From Nitrospiria bacterium (GTDB lineage: Bacteria > Nitrospirota > UBA9217), in assembly GCA_919902495.1 (NCBI GenBank), contig CAKKRC010000075.1, positions 1 to 64,000 of the forward strand: a stretch of DNA of 64,000 nt, in the 5' to 3' direction. Shown piece after piece: positions 1 through 7,809 of this stretch (position 1 is its first letter; each line of letters opens with the position of its first letter). Below the pieces are notes generated by a model, which searched no databases, was not told where the DNA came from, and saw only the letters and a program-made list of their open reading frames with translations. The position numbers and the translations under genes were made by a program.

Positions 1-172
1 GGGCCATCTCCTCCGGCTCGTGCATGAACACGGAATTCCCCGCGGCCACGCTGACGGGCAGGTCAATGGCCCCCGCGGCATACAAGATGGCATCGGCAAG
101 GGACGTCTTCCCTGCTGCGCCGTGGGACAGGATGGCTATATTGCGTACTTCCTTCACATCAGAGCTCGGCAT
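1..172 (-). CDS. EF-G-like translational GTPase, N-terminal fragment
   Basis: The 57 visible residues are the amino end of an elongation factor G-type GTPase; the rest lies beyond the window. The NIAIL beta strand is followed by a P-loop, SHGAAGKT at residues 16-23, and then a helix ending LYAAGAID, the order found at the start of EF-G. Ordinary EF-G has an A/G-H-x-D-A-G-K-T P-loop; here the first position is Ser and the Asp is Ala, as in the EF-G paralogue group (FusA2-like) rather than the housekeeping factor. The ATG at 172 is supported by AAAGGAG six bases upstream. No gene for S12, S7 or EF-Tu is adjacent, which also favours a paralogue. Its exact role is unknown to me. Confidence 0.75.
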   Translation of the reverse strand, partial: MPSSDVKEVRNIAILSHGAAGKTSLADAILYAAGAIDLPVSVAAGNSVFMHEPEEMA

Positions 173-236
173 AAGCGACTCCTTTGTAAGAGAATTTTGT
201 AACGGGGGACTAGAGGGACAAGCGAAGATCGTGTTC

Positions 237-503
237 TTACCAGATGTCGGACTTGTGCTTTCCTCCCTGTTTGAGCAGGATGTCAATGACCGCCTCACTG
301 AAGAAATTCGTGCTCTGGCGCAACGAGGGGTCCACCATGGTCTCGTAGTACTTCTTTCCCTCGGCAAGCTCTTCCGACAGGACATCAAAGAGGCTGTCCT
401 TCTCGATGCCCTCTTTCACCTTCGCCTGGTTATACAGCAGGATGTCGGAGAGGATGGTACGCGCCAGCCTCCTTGCTTCATCATTACTGGAGATCAATCG
501 CAT
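237..503 (-). CDS. small hypothetical protein, 88 aa
   Basis: I do not recognise this protein. It is charged and apparently helical, with no signal peptide or membrane segment. It starts MRLISSNDEARRLAR and ends in a lysine-rich tail. An AAGGCGG-like ribosome site lies about nine bases before the ATG. It sits 30 bases downstream of the RseC-like gene and upstream of the EF-G-like gene on the same strand, so the three may be co-transcribed. Support comes from its position, strand and ribosome site; there is no domain evidence. Confidence 0.5.
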   Translation of the reverse strand: MRLISSNDEARRLARTILSDILLYNQAKVKEGIEKDSLFDVLSEELAEGKKYYETMVDPSLRQSTNFFSEAVIDILLKQGGKHKSDIW

Positions 504-533
504 AAGGATAACCGCCTTGAGATGGGGTCTGCA

Positions 534-965
534 TCAGCCGAGGATCTCGACGATCACGGGCTTGTACTCCTGTGTCTTTTCGACCTTCTGATTATAGCGC
601 CGGAGGAAGAAAAAAGATACCACCATGAGGGTCATCCCCGAGATGAACGCCCAGAGATCAGAACTTGCCTCGCCGGAGAACTTTTGAGCAAGGTTCTTGC
701 CGATGATGGCGGCGGCGATAAACACGGTCATGGGAATACCGTACAGGATGATCGACGCCTTCAGATATACCTGAGGCGCTACCATGACCTTCACCTTCTG
801 TCCCTTTTTCGCTCCCAGGGGATTGGACGCCTCCATGTAGGAGTCTTCTCCCTGCGGATGACAGACCTCTGACGAGGCGCACTTTTCACAGGCGCTCTTG
901 GCGAGAATGGATACCTTGGCCAGGCCGCCGGTCGTTTCTACCACAATGCCCTCTTCTTCGATCAT
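534..965 (-). CDS. RseC/SoxR-reducing-system family membrane protein
   Basis: A 143-residue protein with the RseC/MucC layout. A cytoplasmic beta-rich amino part carries cysteines C26, C29 and C35 (C-x2-C-x5-C), followed by a basic stretch and two transmembrane helices at about residues 69-90 and 104-121, then a short polar tail. RseC proteins accompany the Rnf/SoxR electron-transfer system or the SigE anti-sigma complex. Neither is present here, so the role is unassigned; redox sensing or metal-centre reduction at the inner membrane is a family-based guess. The start has GAGG eight bases upstream. A short hairpin-forming repeat separates it from cimA. Confidence 0.8.
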   Translation of the reverse strand: MIEEEGIVVETTGGLAKVSILAKSACEKCASSEVCHPQGEDSYMEASNPLGAKKGQKVKVMVAPQVYLKASIILYGIPMTVFIAAAIIGKNLAQKFSGEASSDLWAFISGMTLMVVSFFFLRRYNQKVEKTQEYKPVIVEILG

Positions 966-981
966 GAGAAAACCTCAATGC

Positions 982-1042
982 CGCCGCGAAGACACGAAGG
1001 CACAAAGGCTTTGTTCTCTTCGAGTCTTTGTGTCTTTGCGGC
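982..1042. repeat. intergenic inverted repeat (AAGACAC / GTGTCTT word)
   Basis: The left half is rich in GAAGACACGAAGGCACAAAG and the right half ends CTTTGTGTCTTTGCGGC, so the interval can fold into one long imperfect hairpin. It fills the space between the RseC-like and cimA genes. The same CAAAG/CTTTG vocabulary recurs at 59941-60016. Confidence 0.7.
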
Positions 1043-1047
1043 AAGAC

Positions 1048-2652
1048 CTATGTCCTGCGTTTTTTTGACTTCGCCGTTCTCAGCAGTTTGTACTCGATGC
1101 TGTCCACCAGCGCCTGCCAGCTTGCCTCGATCACGTTCTCGGAAACGCCGACCGTGCCCCACTTCGATTTCCCGTCGCCCGATTCAATGAGAACGCGCAC
1201 GCGGGCAGCGGTACCCTCGGCCGCGGTCAGGACCCGGACCTTGTAGTCCAGCAGCTTGACAGTGTCCAGGCCCCTGCCCGGAAAATACTTCGGCAGGACC
1301 TTGCGGAGCGCCTTGTCGAGCGCGTTCACCGGGCCGTTCCCCCAGGCAGCCGTATGCTCGACCTGGCCTCCGACCTCGACCGTCACGGTCGCTTCGCTCA
1401 CCGGATGGGGGTCCACCTTCCGCTTTTCCGTCAGGATGCGGTAATCGATGCGATCGAACATGGTGAAGACCGATCGGTAGCTGTGGCGCGCCCGGAGCAT
1501 GAGCAGCTCAAGCGACCCCTCAGCCCCCTCGAACTCGTAGCCTTCGTTCTCCAGCTGCTTGATCTTCTTAAGGATCTCCGCGAGCTCGGGGTTGTCCTTC
1601 TTTATCGTGATGCCGAGCTCTGCCGCCTTCTGGATGATGTTGCTCTTCCCCGCGAGGTCGGAGACAAGGATCCGGCGCCGGTTGCCCACCTGTTCGGGGA
1701 TGATATGTTCGTAGGTCCGGGGCATCTTGGAGACGGCGTCCACATGCACGCCCGCCTTGTGAGCGAAGGCGCTGTCCCCCACGAAGGGAGACCACTTCCG
1801 ATGCGGCAGGTTGGCAAGCTCGTCGACGTACCGCGACAGCTCGCGAAGTTTCCGGAGGGTCGCATCGGTGACGCAGTCGATCCCCATCTTGAGCTTGAGG
1901 TCGGGGATGATGGCGCAGAGGTTAGCGTTGCCGCACCGTTCGCCGTAGCCGTTGATCGTGCCGTGGACCATCGCCGCACCAAGCCTGACCGCCGCCAGTG
2001 AGTTGGCGACCGCAACCTCCCCGTCATTGTGGGCGTGGATCCCGAAGGGCGTCCCGATGATCGCCCGCACCCGGACGATGATCTCCTCCACCTCGTGGGG
2101 CAGGGCGCCGCCGTTGGTATCGCACAGCACCAGACAGTCGGCGCCGGCCGCTTCGGCCGCGAGCAGCGTCTCGATCGCGTAGTCGGGATTGGCCTTGAAC
2201 CCGTCGAAGAAGTGCTCGGCATCATAGACCACCTCGTCCAAATGATCCTTCAAGAACGCCACCGAATCCTCGATCATCGCGAGGTTCTCGTTCAGCGTGG
2301 TCTTGAGCGCCTTGAGCACATGCAGGTCCCAGGTCTTGCCGAAGATCGTCGCGACCGGAGCCCCCGAGGTTGCCAGCGACTTGAGACTGGGGTCCTCGGA
2401 AGCCTTGAGACGGGCGCGCCGCGTCGCGCCGAAGGCCGCGAGCTTCGCCTTTTTGAGCTTCACGCGCCGCATCTCCTTGAAGAATTCAACGTCCCGGGGA
2501 TTGGATCCAGGCCAGCCGCCTTCGATGTAATGGACGCCGAAGGCATCAAGCTTCCGGGCAACGCGGATCTTGTCCTCCACCGAGAAGTTCAGGTCTTCCG
2601 CCTGCGCCCCGTCACGGAGCGTGGTATCGTATATAAGTACTTTCTGCTTCAT
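1048..2652 (-). CDS. cimA: (R)-citramalate synthase
   Basis: A 534-residue enzyme of the isopropylmalate/homocitrate synthase family. It condenses acetyl-CoA with pyruvate to citramalate, the first step of the threonine-independent route to 2-oxobutyrate and isoleucine. The TIM barrel opens with DTTLRDGAQ (residues 9-17). The metal-binding HAH is at H206-H208 and is followed by ND. The carboxyl third (from about residue 400) is a LeuA-type allosteric dimer domain. The sequence HYIEGGWPGSNP near residues 41-52 is typical of the CimA branch rather than LeuA. It lies next to lysC and shares the strand with the amino acid cluster. I see no good ribosome site at the ATG; a repeat hairpin lies about 50 bases upstream. 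Confidence 0.92.
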   Translation of the reverse strand: MKQKVLIYDTTLRDGAQAEDLNFSVEDKIRVARKLDAFGVHYIEGGWPGSNPRDVEFFKEMRRVKLKKAKLAAFGATRRARLKASEDPSLKSLATSGAPVATIFGKTWDLHVLKALKTTLNENLAMIEDSVAFLKDHLDEVVYDAEHFFDGFKANPDYAIETLLAAEAAGADCLVLCDTNGGALPHEVEEIIVRVRAIIGTPFGIHAHNDGEVAVANSLAAVRLGAAMVHGTINGYGERCGNANLCAIIPDLKLKMGIDCVTDATLRKLRELSRYVDELANLPHRKWSPFVGDSAFAHKAGVHVDAVSKMPRTYEHIIPEQVGNRRRILVSDLAGKSNIIQKAAELGITIKKDNPELAEILKKIKQLENEGYEFEGAEGSLELLMLRARHSYRSVFTMFDRIDYRILTEKRKVDPHPVSEATVTVEVGGQVEHTAAWGNGPVNALDKALRKVLPKYFPGRGLDTVKLLDYKVRVLTAAEGTAARVRVLIESGDGKSKWGTVGVSENVIEASWQALVDSIEYKLLRTAKSKKRRT

Positions 2653-2697
2653 AAAGTTTCGTGGGATGTTCTTTTGTATTTAAGTTCTACTTACTTA

Positions 2698-2783
2698 TTG
2701 CGGATTTCGGATTGCGGATTGCGGATTAACGGCGGAACTTCAGCGGGTTTTCAATCCGCAATCCGCAATCTACAATCCGCAAT
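2698..2783. repeat. AATCCGC inverted repeat between lysC and cimA
   Basis: Tandem GCGGATT words at 2698-2727 face tandem AATCCGC words at 2753-2782 across a 25-base spacer, making a near-perfect hairpin. The same word pair brackets the four-helix-bundle gene at 53383-53848 and occurs one-sided at 7494-7518. This copy looks like an empty element with no gene inside. Confidence 0.8.
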
Positions 2784-2785
2784 CG

Positions 2786-4003
2786 CTACGCCGCCTTGTC
2801 CATCTCGAAGGTCTCGTGCAGCACCCGGACGGCAAGTTCCGTGTACTTGGCTTCGATCACAATGGAGATCTTGATCTCCGACGTGCTGATCATCATGATG
2901 TTGATGCCCTCTTTGGCCATGGCGGAGAACATCTTCGCCGCCACACCGGAATGGGACCGCATACCCACACCGACGATGGAAACCTTGGCAATGTCCTCCT
3001 TCACGCTCACGCCCTTGGCGCTGATCTCGGCCACCACCTTTTTCATGACCTCGAGGATCTTCTTGGCATCGGTCTTCGGCACGGTAAAGGACATGTCGGT
3101 GAGGCCGCCCTCGCCGATGTTCTGGATGATCATATCCACCACGACATTATTCTCCGAAATGGTATTGAAGATCTTCGCCGCGACCCCCGGTTTGTCCGGC
3201 ACGCCCTGCACCGTCACCTTCACCTGGTTTTTATCGTATGCCACGCCGGACACCACAACCTTTTCCATGTCTGCATCCTCCTTGGTCACCAGGGTGCCGG
3301 GATTATCGTTGAAGCTGGAGAGCACCCTGATGGGAACATTGTATTTTTTCGCGAACTCGACCGAGCGGGTCTGGAGCACCTTGGCCCCCAAGCTCGCCAG
3401 TTCAAGCATCTCATCATAGGATATTTTATCCAGCTTCCGCGCCTGCGGCACCATGTTCGGGTCCGTGGTGTAAACACCGTCCACGTCCGTATAGATATCG
3501 CAGACATCGGCCTTTAGCGCTGCGGCGACCGCCACGGCCGACAGGTCCGAACCGCCGCGTCCCAGCGTGGTCACGTCATCGGTCACCGTTATGCCCTGAA
3601 AACCCGCCACGACCGCGATCTTGCCGTCCTTCAGCGCCTGCCGGACCCGTTCGCCCGAGATCTTTTCGATCCGTGCCTTTGTGTGAACGCAGTCCGAGAT
3701 GATCCCCGCCTGTCTGCCGGTAAAGGACTGCGCCTTGTGCCCGAGCGCCTGGATGGCCATCGCAAGCAGAGCGATGGTCACCCGTTCGCCCGTGGAGAGA
3801 AGCATATCCATCTCGCGCGGGTCGGGGTTCTCGTTGACCTGCGAAGAAAGATTGATGAGCTTGTCCGTTTCTCCGCTCATGGCGGAGACGACCACGACCA
3901 CGTCGTGTCCCTGTTCCCTGGTCCGGACGACCCGTTTTGCCACGTTCTTGATCCGCTCGGGATTCCCGACGGACGTTCCGCCGTATTTCTGTACTATCAG
4001 CAC
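2786..4003 (-). CDS. lysC: aspartate kinase
   Basis: Aspartokinase of 405 residues, catalysing ATP-dependent phosphorylation of aspartate, the entry to lysine, threonine and methionine. The kinase domain starts KYGGTS at residues 6-11 and runs to about residue 250. Two ACT domains follow, the first marked by [15 protein letters not shown] and the second by [19 protein letters not shown], which normally carry feedback inhibition by lysine or threonine. The start is GTG, with GGAGG six bases upstream. It belongs with hom, apgM and cimA on the minus strand. Length and domain order are standard. Confidence 0.95.
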   Translation of the reverse strand: MLIVQKYGGTSVGNPERIKNVAKRVVRTREQGHDVVVVVSAMSGETDKLINLSSQVNENPDPREMDMLLSTGERVTIALLAMAIQALGHKAQSFTGRQAGIISDCVHTKARIEKISGERVRQALKDGKIAVVAGFQGITVTDDVTTLGRGGSDLSAVAVAAALKADVCDIYTDVDGVYTTDPNMVPQARKLDKISYDEMLELASLGAKVLQTRSVEFAKKYNVPIRVLSSFNDNPGTLVTKEDADMEKVVVSGVAYDKNQVKVTVQGVPDKPGVAAKIFNTISENNVVVDMIIQNIGEGGLTDMSFTVPKTDAKKILEVMKKVVAEISAKGVSVKEDIAKVSIVGVGMRSHSGVAAKMFSAMAKEGINIMMISTSEIKISIVIEAKYTELAVRVLHETFEMDKAA

Positions 4004-4043
4004 CCTAACCCTCCATATGTTTCGATATGTTTCGATAAAATCA

Positions 4044-4146
4044 TTTCACCGCAGAGAACGCAGAGAGCGCTGAGACAATACCTTGAATCTTGTTTTTCAA
4101 TCTTGAATGTCTTTCTCTGCGGCCTCCGCGATCTCTGCGGTAAAAA
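4044..4146. repeat. CCGCAGAG / CTCTGCGG inverted repeat
   Basis: ACCGCAGAGAACGCAGAGAG on the left faces CTCTGCGG ... CTCTGCGGT on the right, with about 40 bases of low-complexity spacer. It fills the apgM-lysC interval. Just before it, TATGTTTCGA is duplicated in tandem (about 4017-4036), upstream of the lysC GTG and close to its ribosome site. A relative of this hairpin lies upstream of lexA (52027-52160). Confidence 0.75.
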
Positions 4147-4151
4147 AGCTG

Positions 4152-5378
4152 TTACTTTTTCAAAAAGTAATCCATCAGTTTATAGCCTTCTTTGAACACG
4201 ATGGCATCGCTTCGGTCCGCGATCCGCTCATCATAGGTCACCAGCCCGCCCTTCCGCTCCGACCTGCTGTCGTAGATCACAAAGGGGACCGGCTCCGCCG
4301 AGTGCGTCCGGATCTCGAGTGGCGTGGGGTGGTCCGGCAGCGCGAGGATGCGGTATTCGTCGAACTGCTTCATGCCGTGCATGACATTGCCCACGATGAA
4401 TTCATCAAAATCCTCGATGGCCTTGATCTTGTTCTTCACGTCGCCGGTGTGGCCTGCTTCATCCGGCGCCTCGACGTGCAGGTACACGATGTCCTTGGAT
4501 TTGAGCGCAAAGAGCGCGTGCTCCGCCTTGCCCACGTAATTGGTGTCTATCCAGCCCGTGGCACCCGGCACCGTGATGACCTCGAACCCCGCATAGACCC
4601 CCAGGCCCTTGGTCAGGTCCACGGCGGATATCACCGCCCCCTCAAGCCCGTATTTCTCGCGGAAGGTAGGCATGCTCGGCCGCTTCCCCTGCCCCCAGAG
4701 CCAGATGCTGTTGGCCGCTCGCTTGCCGGCCTCGAGCCTGCCCTTGTTCACCGGGTGGTTCGTGAGTATCTCGAAGGACGCCTCCATCAGCTCGTTGATT
4801 ACATCGTCCCCCTCACCGCGGGGCAGATAGTCCTGGATATCCTTGTCCTGAATGTCATGGGGCGGCGTGCAGTCGATGCGGTCCTTCCCGCCCTTCCAGA
4901 CCATGAGGTGGCGATAGCTCACGCCGGGGTAAAAACGTATGTGCTCGGTCCCCAGTTTGCCGCCGATCTCCTCGATGAGCGTGCGCGCCTCGCTCGTGGA
5001 TATATGGCCGGCGCTGAAGTCCTCCATCAAGAATGTTCTGCGGTGCTCCGCCGCCGGCCCGCCGCCGGCGACCTTGAGCGTCACCAGATTGCAGCGGAAC
5101 GCTACATCGTCGGGGCCGAGGGAAACCCCGATGCTCGCGGCCTCAAGCGGAGACCGGCCCGTATAGTACTTCCGCGGATCATATCCCAATACGGACAGGT
5201 TGGCCACATCGCTCCCGGGGGCATACCCATCAGGAACCGTGCTGACCATGCCGACGTGACCCGCGGATGCCAGCTGATCGAGGTTCGGGGTCTTCGCCGC
5301 CTGCAAGCAGGTCCTGCCGCCGAGATCAGCACGCGGCCGGTCAGCCATTCCATCTCCAAGTAAAATGATGTATTTCAT
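4152..5378 (-). CDS. apgM: ApgM-family phosphoglycerate mutase / predicted homoserine kinase analogue
   Basis: A 408-residue member of the archaeal-type cofactor-independent phosphoglycerate mutases (alkaline phosphatase superfamily). It begins MKYIILLGDGMADRP with the metal-binding GDG, followed by the catalytic-serine block GSDVANLSVLGYDP. Late in the protein HVEAPDEAGHTGD supplies metal ligands. I chose the ATG at 5378 rather than the longer frame because AGGTGA sits just upstream and the protein then begins at the family start. The family name implies glycolysis, but its position between hom and lysC matches the pattern in which ApgM-like proteins have been predicted to replace homoserine kinase in threonine synthesis. 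That second role is an inference from context. Confidence 0.85.
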   Translation of the reverse strand: MKYIILLGDGMADRPRADLGGRTCLQAAKTPNLDQLASAGHVGMVSTVPDGYAPGSDVANLSVLGYDPRKYYTGRSPLEAASIGVSLGPDDVAFRCNLVTLKVAGGGPAAEHRRTFLMEDFSAGHISTSEARTLIEEIGGKLGTEHIRFYPGVSYRHLMVWKGGKDRIDCTPPHDIQDKDIQDYLPRGEGDDVINELMEASFEILTNHPVNKGRLEAGKRAANSIWLWGQGKRPSMPTFREKYGLEGAVISAVDLTKGLGVYAGFEVITVPGATGWIDTNYVGKAEHALFALKSKDIVYLHVEAPDEAGHTGDVKNKIKAIEDFDEFIVGNVMHGMKQFDEYRILALPDHPTPLEIRTHSAEPVPFVIYDSRSERKGGLVTYDERIADRSDAIVFKEGYKLMDYFLKK

Positions 5379-5388
5379 GATCACCTGC

Positions 5389-5440
5389 GGTCGGTCAGTC
5401 AATGGTCGGCAGTCGACTGATGACTGTCGACTATTCCTGA
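5389..5440. repeat. short repeat of GTCGACT/GGTCGG words
   Basis: The interval between the NIL-domain gene and apgM consists of repeated GGTCGGCAGTCGAC- and GACTGTCGAC-type words that can pair with each other. It is a different word family from the neighbouring hairpins. Confidence 0.45.
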
Positions 5441-5680
5441 CTATTCCGCGTCATCACCCTCCACGGGTTCAACCTTGACGCCCCGTTCCCTTAAATACGC
5501 GATGCCCTCATCAAGCTTTTTCTCGGTACCTTCAAGCTCAAGCACAACTTCTCCGATGCTCTCGGCAACCTTGGCACGCCTGATGTTCGGCATGACATCG
5601 AACTTCTTGGCCATCGTGAAGATAATGGGCTCTTTGATCAGTTCTTGCGGGAATGTCAGCTTGATCCTCTTCGTAGCCAT
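5441..5680 (-). CDS. NIL-domain protein
   Basis: A 79-residue protein that is essentially one NIL domain: KRIKLTFPQELIKEPII, then MPNIRRAKV and VVLELEG. It has no attached ferredoxin or ABC-transporter part. In methionine transporters NIL domains bind methionine. In methanogens and some anaerobic bacteria an NIL-ferredoxin protein takes part in homocysteine formation. Here the gene lies directly downstream of the sulfur carrier gene and upstream of apgM/lysC, which fits a role as sensor or partner in homocysteine synthesis. The ATG has a GAGGTCAC ribosome site. Confidence 0.8.
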   Translation of the reverse strand: MATKRIKLTFPQELIKEPIIFTMAKKFDVMPNIRRAKVAESIGEVVLELEGTEKKLDEGIAYLRERGVKVEPVEGDDAE

Positions 5681-5712
5681 GTGACCTCCTCGGGTAACGG
5701 CTGAAGCTGTGA

Positions 5713-5805
5713 CGATGGGAAGTTGAGAAGATACAAATTCAAACCGAGCAAGATGATCGTATGGACTTTCTCAACTTCCTACGTTCCCAACCTCTCAACT
5801 TCGTT
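5713..5805. repeat. GAAGTTGAGA hairpin that runs into the sulfur carrier gene
   Basis: GGGAAGTTGAGAAG at about 5719 faces CTTTCTCAACTTCC and then CCCAACCTCTCAACTTCG up to about 5803. The last arm lies inside the coding sequence of the upstream sulfur carrier gene and encodes its last residues. The repeat therefore overlaps the gene's 3' end. Confidence 0.7.
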
Positions 5806-6084
5806 CTTTAACCTGCCGCCCGCGATAGCGGGCACGATCGAGATATTATCGCCGTCCTTCAGCACGGTCTCTTCCTTGTTGACAAAACGGATATCCTCAT
5901 CGTTCACATAGATATTGATGAAACGGCGGACCTTGCCGCCTTCGGACAAACGCTCCTTGATGCCGGGATAGTCCTTCTCCAGGGCATCCACCAGTTCCGC
6001 GATGTTCTTGGCGCTGCATTCCACCTCCGCCTTTCCATTCGTCAGTTTCTGCAGCGGCGTCGGTATCCTCACTTTCACACCCAT
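5779..6084 (-). CDS. HcyS/CysO-like sulfur carrier (MoaD/ThiS family)
   Basis: A 101-residue ubiquitin-like beta-grasp protein. It starts [27 protein letters not shown] and [16 protein letters not shown] follow. The diglycine is at G89-G90, but the protein continues with [11 protein letters not shown], so the carrier must be trimmed before its glycine can be adenylated and converted to a thiocarboxylate. The JAMM protease gene 47 bases upstream and the ThiF/MoeB-like gene beyond it are the expected trimming and activating enzymes, as in the HcyS-HcyD-HcyF set described from Wolinella. The tail is encoded by a dispersed repeat (see the repeat entry). MoaD for molybdopterin is less likely because no moa genes are near. 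Confidence 0.85.
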   Translation of the reverse strand: MGVKVRIPTPLQKLTNGKAEVECSAKNIAELVDALEKDYPGIKERLSEGGKVRRFINIYVNDEDIRFVNKEETVLKDGDNISIVPAIAGGRLKNEVERLGT

Positions 6085-6131
6085 GGGCCTTCTCCTCCTG
6101 AATTATAAGAAATCACAAAACCATCAACGAA

Positions 6132-6584
6132 TCAATGCGTAGTGGTAGGGTCATCAAGCTGTTCAGTGACGGCAAGCGATATCTCGCTTACCGTGCCCTC
6201 ATCGATCCGGTAACCCCTGACTGCCGGATTGGCGCGGTCCAGGAGGGAAACGATGACATACACAGCGCTGGGATAGTTCGGCAGCCGGGTGCCCGGCCAG
6301 TACGCCCTTTCCACATCCACGCTTGAGGGATAGGCATGGCCGCCCGGGTGGGAATGGTACATGCCCACCATTGCGAGATCTGCTTCCCGAATGTCCTTCA
6401 TCACCCGGAACTGCTCCTCCGGGTCCATTTCATAGGTGGTCGGGCCCGGTCTCGCATTCGTCATGCGGTATACCTTTTCCACCATGCCGTCACGACCGCC
6501 CAGGATGCCGCATGCTTCGTTGGGATACCCGGCGAGGCAATGGTCAAGAATTCTTGCGAGATCGCTCTTGGTTATCGTCAACAT
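6132..6584 (-). CDS. JAMM/MPN+ metalloprotease (HcyD/Mec+-like)
   Basis: A 150-residue single-domain JAB1/MPN+ peptidase. The active-site set is complete: E23 in NEACGILGG, then H77 and H79 in HSHPGGHAYPSSVD, with S87 and D90. This is the stand-alone prokaryotic form that removes residues after the diglycine of ubiquitin-like sulfur carriers. Its neighbours, a carrier with an 11-residue tail and a ThiF/MoeB enzyme, make that the obvious substrate relation here. A modest AGGAAA lies about ten bases before the ATG. Confidence 0.88.
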   Translation of the reverse strand: MLTITKSDLARILDHCLAGYPNEACGILGGRDGMVEKVYRMTNARPGPTTYEMDPEEQFRVMKDIREADLAMVGMYHSHPGGHAYPSSVDVERAYWPGTRLPNYPSAVYVIVSLLDRANPAVRGYRIDEGTVSEISLAVTEQLDDPTTTH

Positions 6585-6588
6585 GCTG

Positions 6589-6640
6589 AATTATTTCCTG
6601 TCCCCGCGTCTCCCCTTCCCCGTGTCACCGTGTCAGTTTT
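6589..6640. repeat. GACACGGTGACACGGGGA-type tandem words
   Basis: Read on the minus strand, the short space between the MoeB-like and JAMM genes is a run of related words, GACACGGTGACACGGGGAAG followed by GGGGAGACGCGGGGACAGG. It is another intergenic word family. It also supplies the purine-rich stretch that acts as the ribosome site of the JAMM gene. Confidence 0.45.
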
Positions 6641-6642
6641 TC

Positions 6643-7446
6643 TCAGTGGCTCATCGAGCAGAAGTGCTCGTAGTCGATAAGTTCCTTGATCGTCGGATGT
6701 TCCCCGCACACCGGGCATTCGCGGTTCTTCGGCACTTTTACGGTCCGGAAGCTCATGTCGAGAGCGTTCCAGAGAAGCAGTTTTCCCTTCAGGGGCTCGC
6801 CGATGCCGAGGATCGCCTTGATGACCTCGGTGGCCTGGAGCGTTCCGATGACGCCGGTCACCGCTCCGAGAATGCCTGCCTCCTGGCACGAAGGGACCAT
6901 TCCCGGCGGCGGCGGTATCTCGAACAGGCACCGGTAACAGGGTCCGTCACCCGGGTAGATGGACATCAGCTGCCCTTCGAACCGGAACACCGCGGCGCTG
7001 ATGAGCGTTTTCTTGAGCATGACGCAGGCATCGTTCACCAGGTACCGCGTCGGGAAATTGTCGCTCCCGTCAACAACAATATCGTAGTCCTTGATGATGT
7101 TCTTGATGTTCGCCGACGTAAGCCGCTCCTTGTGCGTCACGACGTTCACGTCGTGGTTCAGGGTCTCATAGGTCTCTTTCGCGGAGTCGGCCTTGAGCAC
7201 GCCGATACGGCTTGAATTGTGGGCGATCTGGCGCTGGAGGTTCGATATTTCCACGCGGTCGTTGTCGATCACGCCGATGGTCCCCACACCGGCGGCGGCA
7301 AGGTAGTACCCCACCGGTGAACCGAGGCCGCCGGCGCCCACGAGCACGACCTTCGCGTTCAGCAGCCGCTCCTGCCCTTCGCCGCCGACCTCGGGCAGAA
7401 GGATATGACGGCTGTATCGCAGTATCTGGTCTTCGGTAAATTCCAT
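6643..7446 (-). CDS. ThiF/MoeB/HesA-family adenylyltransferase (HcyF-like)
   Basis: An E1-like enzyme of 267 residues that adenylates the C-terminal glycine of a ubiquitin-like sulfur carrier. The ATP site GAGGLGSPV is at residues 38-46. DNDRVEISNLQRQ (61-73) follows, with D127 in DGSDNF. Zinc is held by C170/C173 and C244/C247. C187 in VPSCQEAGILG aligns with the catalytic cysteine region. There is no C-terminal rhodanese domain, so sulfur must come from elsewhere; the TusA-like protein encoded next door is a candidate. I took the ATG at 7446, with GGGAGAAGACCT before it, rather than a longer frame that runs through an AATCCGC repeat. Confidence 0.88.
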   Translation of the reverse strand: MEFTEDQILRYSRHILLPEVGGEGQERLLNAKVVLVGAGGLGSPVGYYLAAAGVGTIGVIDNDRVEISNLQRQIAHNSSRIGVLKADSAKETYETLNHDVNVVTHKERLTSANIKNIIKDYDIVVDGSDNFPTRYLVNDACVMLKKTLISAAVFRFEGQLMSIYPGDGPCYRCLFEIPPPPGMVPSCQEAGILGAVTGVIGTLQATEVIKAILGIGEPLKGKLLLWNALDMSFRTVKVPKNRECPVCGEHPTIKELIDYEHFCSMSH

Positions 7447-7493
7447 AGGTCTTCTCCCGGATTTCAGATCACTAAATGCTTGTCTCTCCAGAA

Positions 7494-7518
7494 TCCGCAA
7501 TCCGCAATCCGCAATTCT
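7494..7518. repeat. AATCCGC direct repeats
   Basis: Three tandem AATCCGCA words lie between the MoeB-like and TusA-like genes. Only a degenerate CGGATTT near 7457 could form the other arm. It belongs to the same family as 2698-2783 and 53383-53848. Confidence 0.6.
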
Positions 7519-7777
7519 ATTTTTTAACTTTCTCCCTGTCCTTGCGGACAACAATGCGCCATTCTTTTTCACTGGTCTGTTCCACGAGCAGGACCTTTTG
7601 CCCTTCGTTCTCCATGCTCTTGGGAACGTTCTCGACGGCTGCCTTGTGGTCAAGGATGATCTCAAGCACCTCTCCCACGTTCATCTTCTCGATCGCCAGT
7701 TTGGAGCGCACGAATGTATACGGACATACCTGACCCCTGATGTCGATCGTCCTGTCGACTTTTATGTCATCGGACAT
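7517..7777 (-). CDS. TusA/SirA-like sulfurtransferase
   Basis: An 86-residue protein with the TusA fold: VDRTIDIRGQVCPYTFVRSK at residues 7-26, where C18 is the expected persulfide-carrying cysteine in the CP motif, then GEVLEIILDHKAAVENVP and a basic tail. TusA proteins relay sulfur from cysteine desulfurases or other donors. The position between hom and the adenylyltransferase gene suggests that it feeds sulfur to the carrier protein. GGAG lies about six bases before the ATG at 7777; the upstream ATG at 7789 has no such site, so the shorter start is preferred. Confidence 0.85.
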   Translation of the reverse strand: MSDDIKVDRTIDIRGQVCPYTFVRSKLAIEKMNVGEVLEIILDHKAAVENVPKSMENEGQKVLLVEQTSEKEWRIVVRKDREKVKK

Positions 7778-7809
7778 CTTTTTCTCCATTGCGCATCAAT
7801 GATCGCGGA

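Noticed and set aside
24-872. 282-codon plus-strand open frame at the window start
   Set aside because: Runs antisense through three minus-strand genes (EF-G-like, small protein, RseC) that have motifs and ribosome sites.
2698-2783. Possible CRISPR array in the GCGGATT words
   Set aside because: Units are 7-9 bases without unique spacers and occur as an inverted pair; no cas genes.
7447-7665. 73-residue N-terminal extension of the MoeB-like protein
   Set aside because: It is translated from an AATCCGC repeat and antisense of the TusA gene; the ATG at 7446 has a good ribosome site and begins at the family start.
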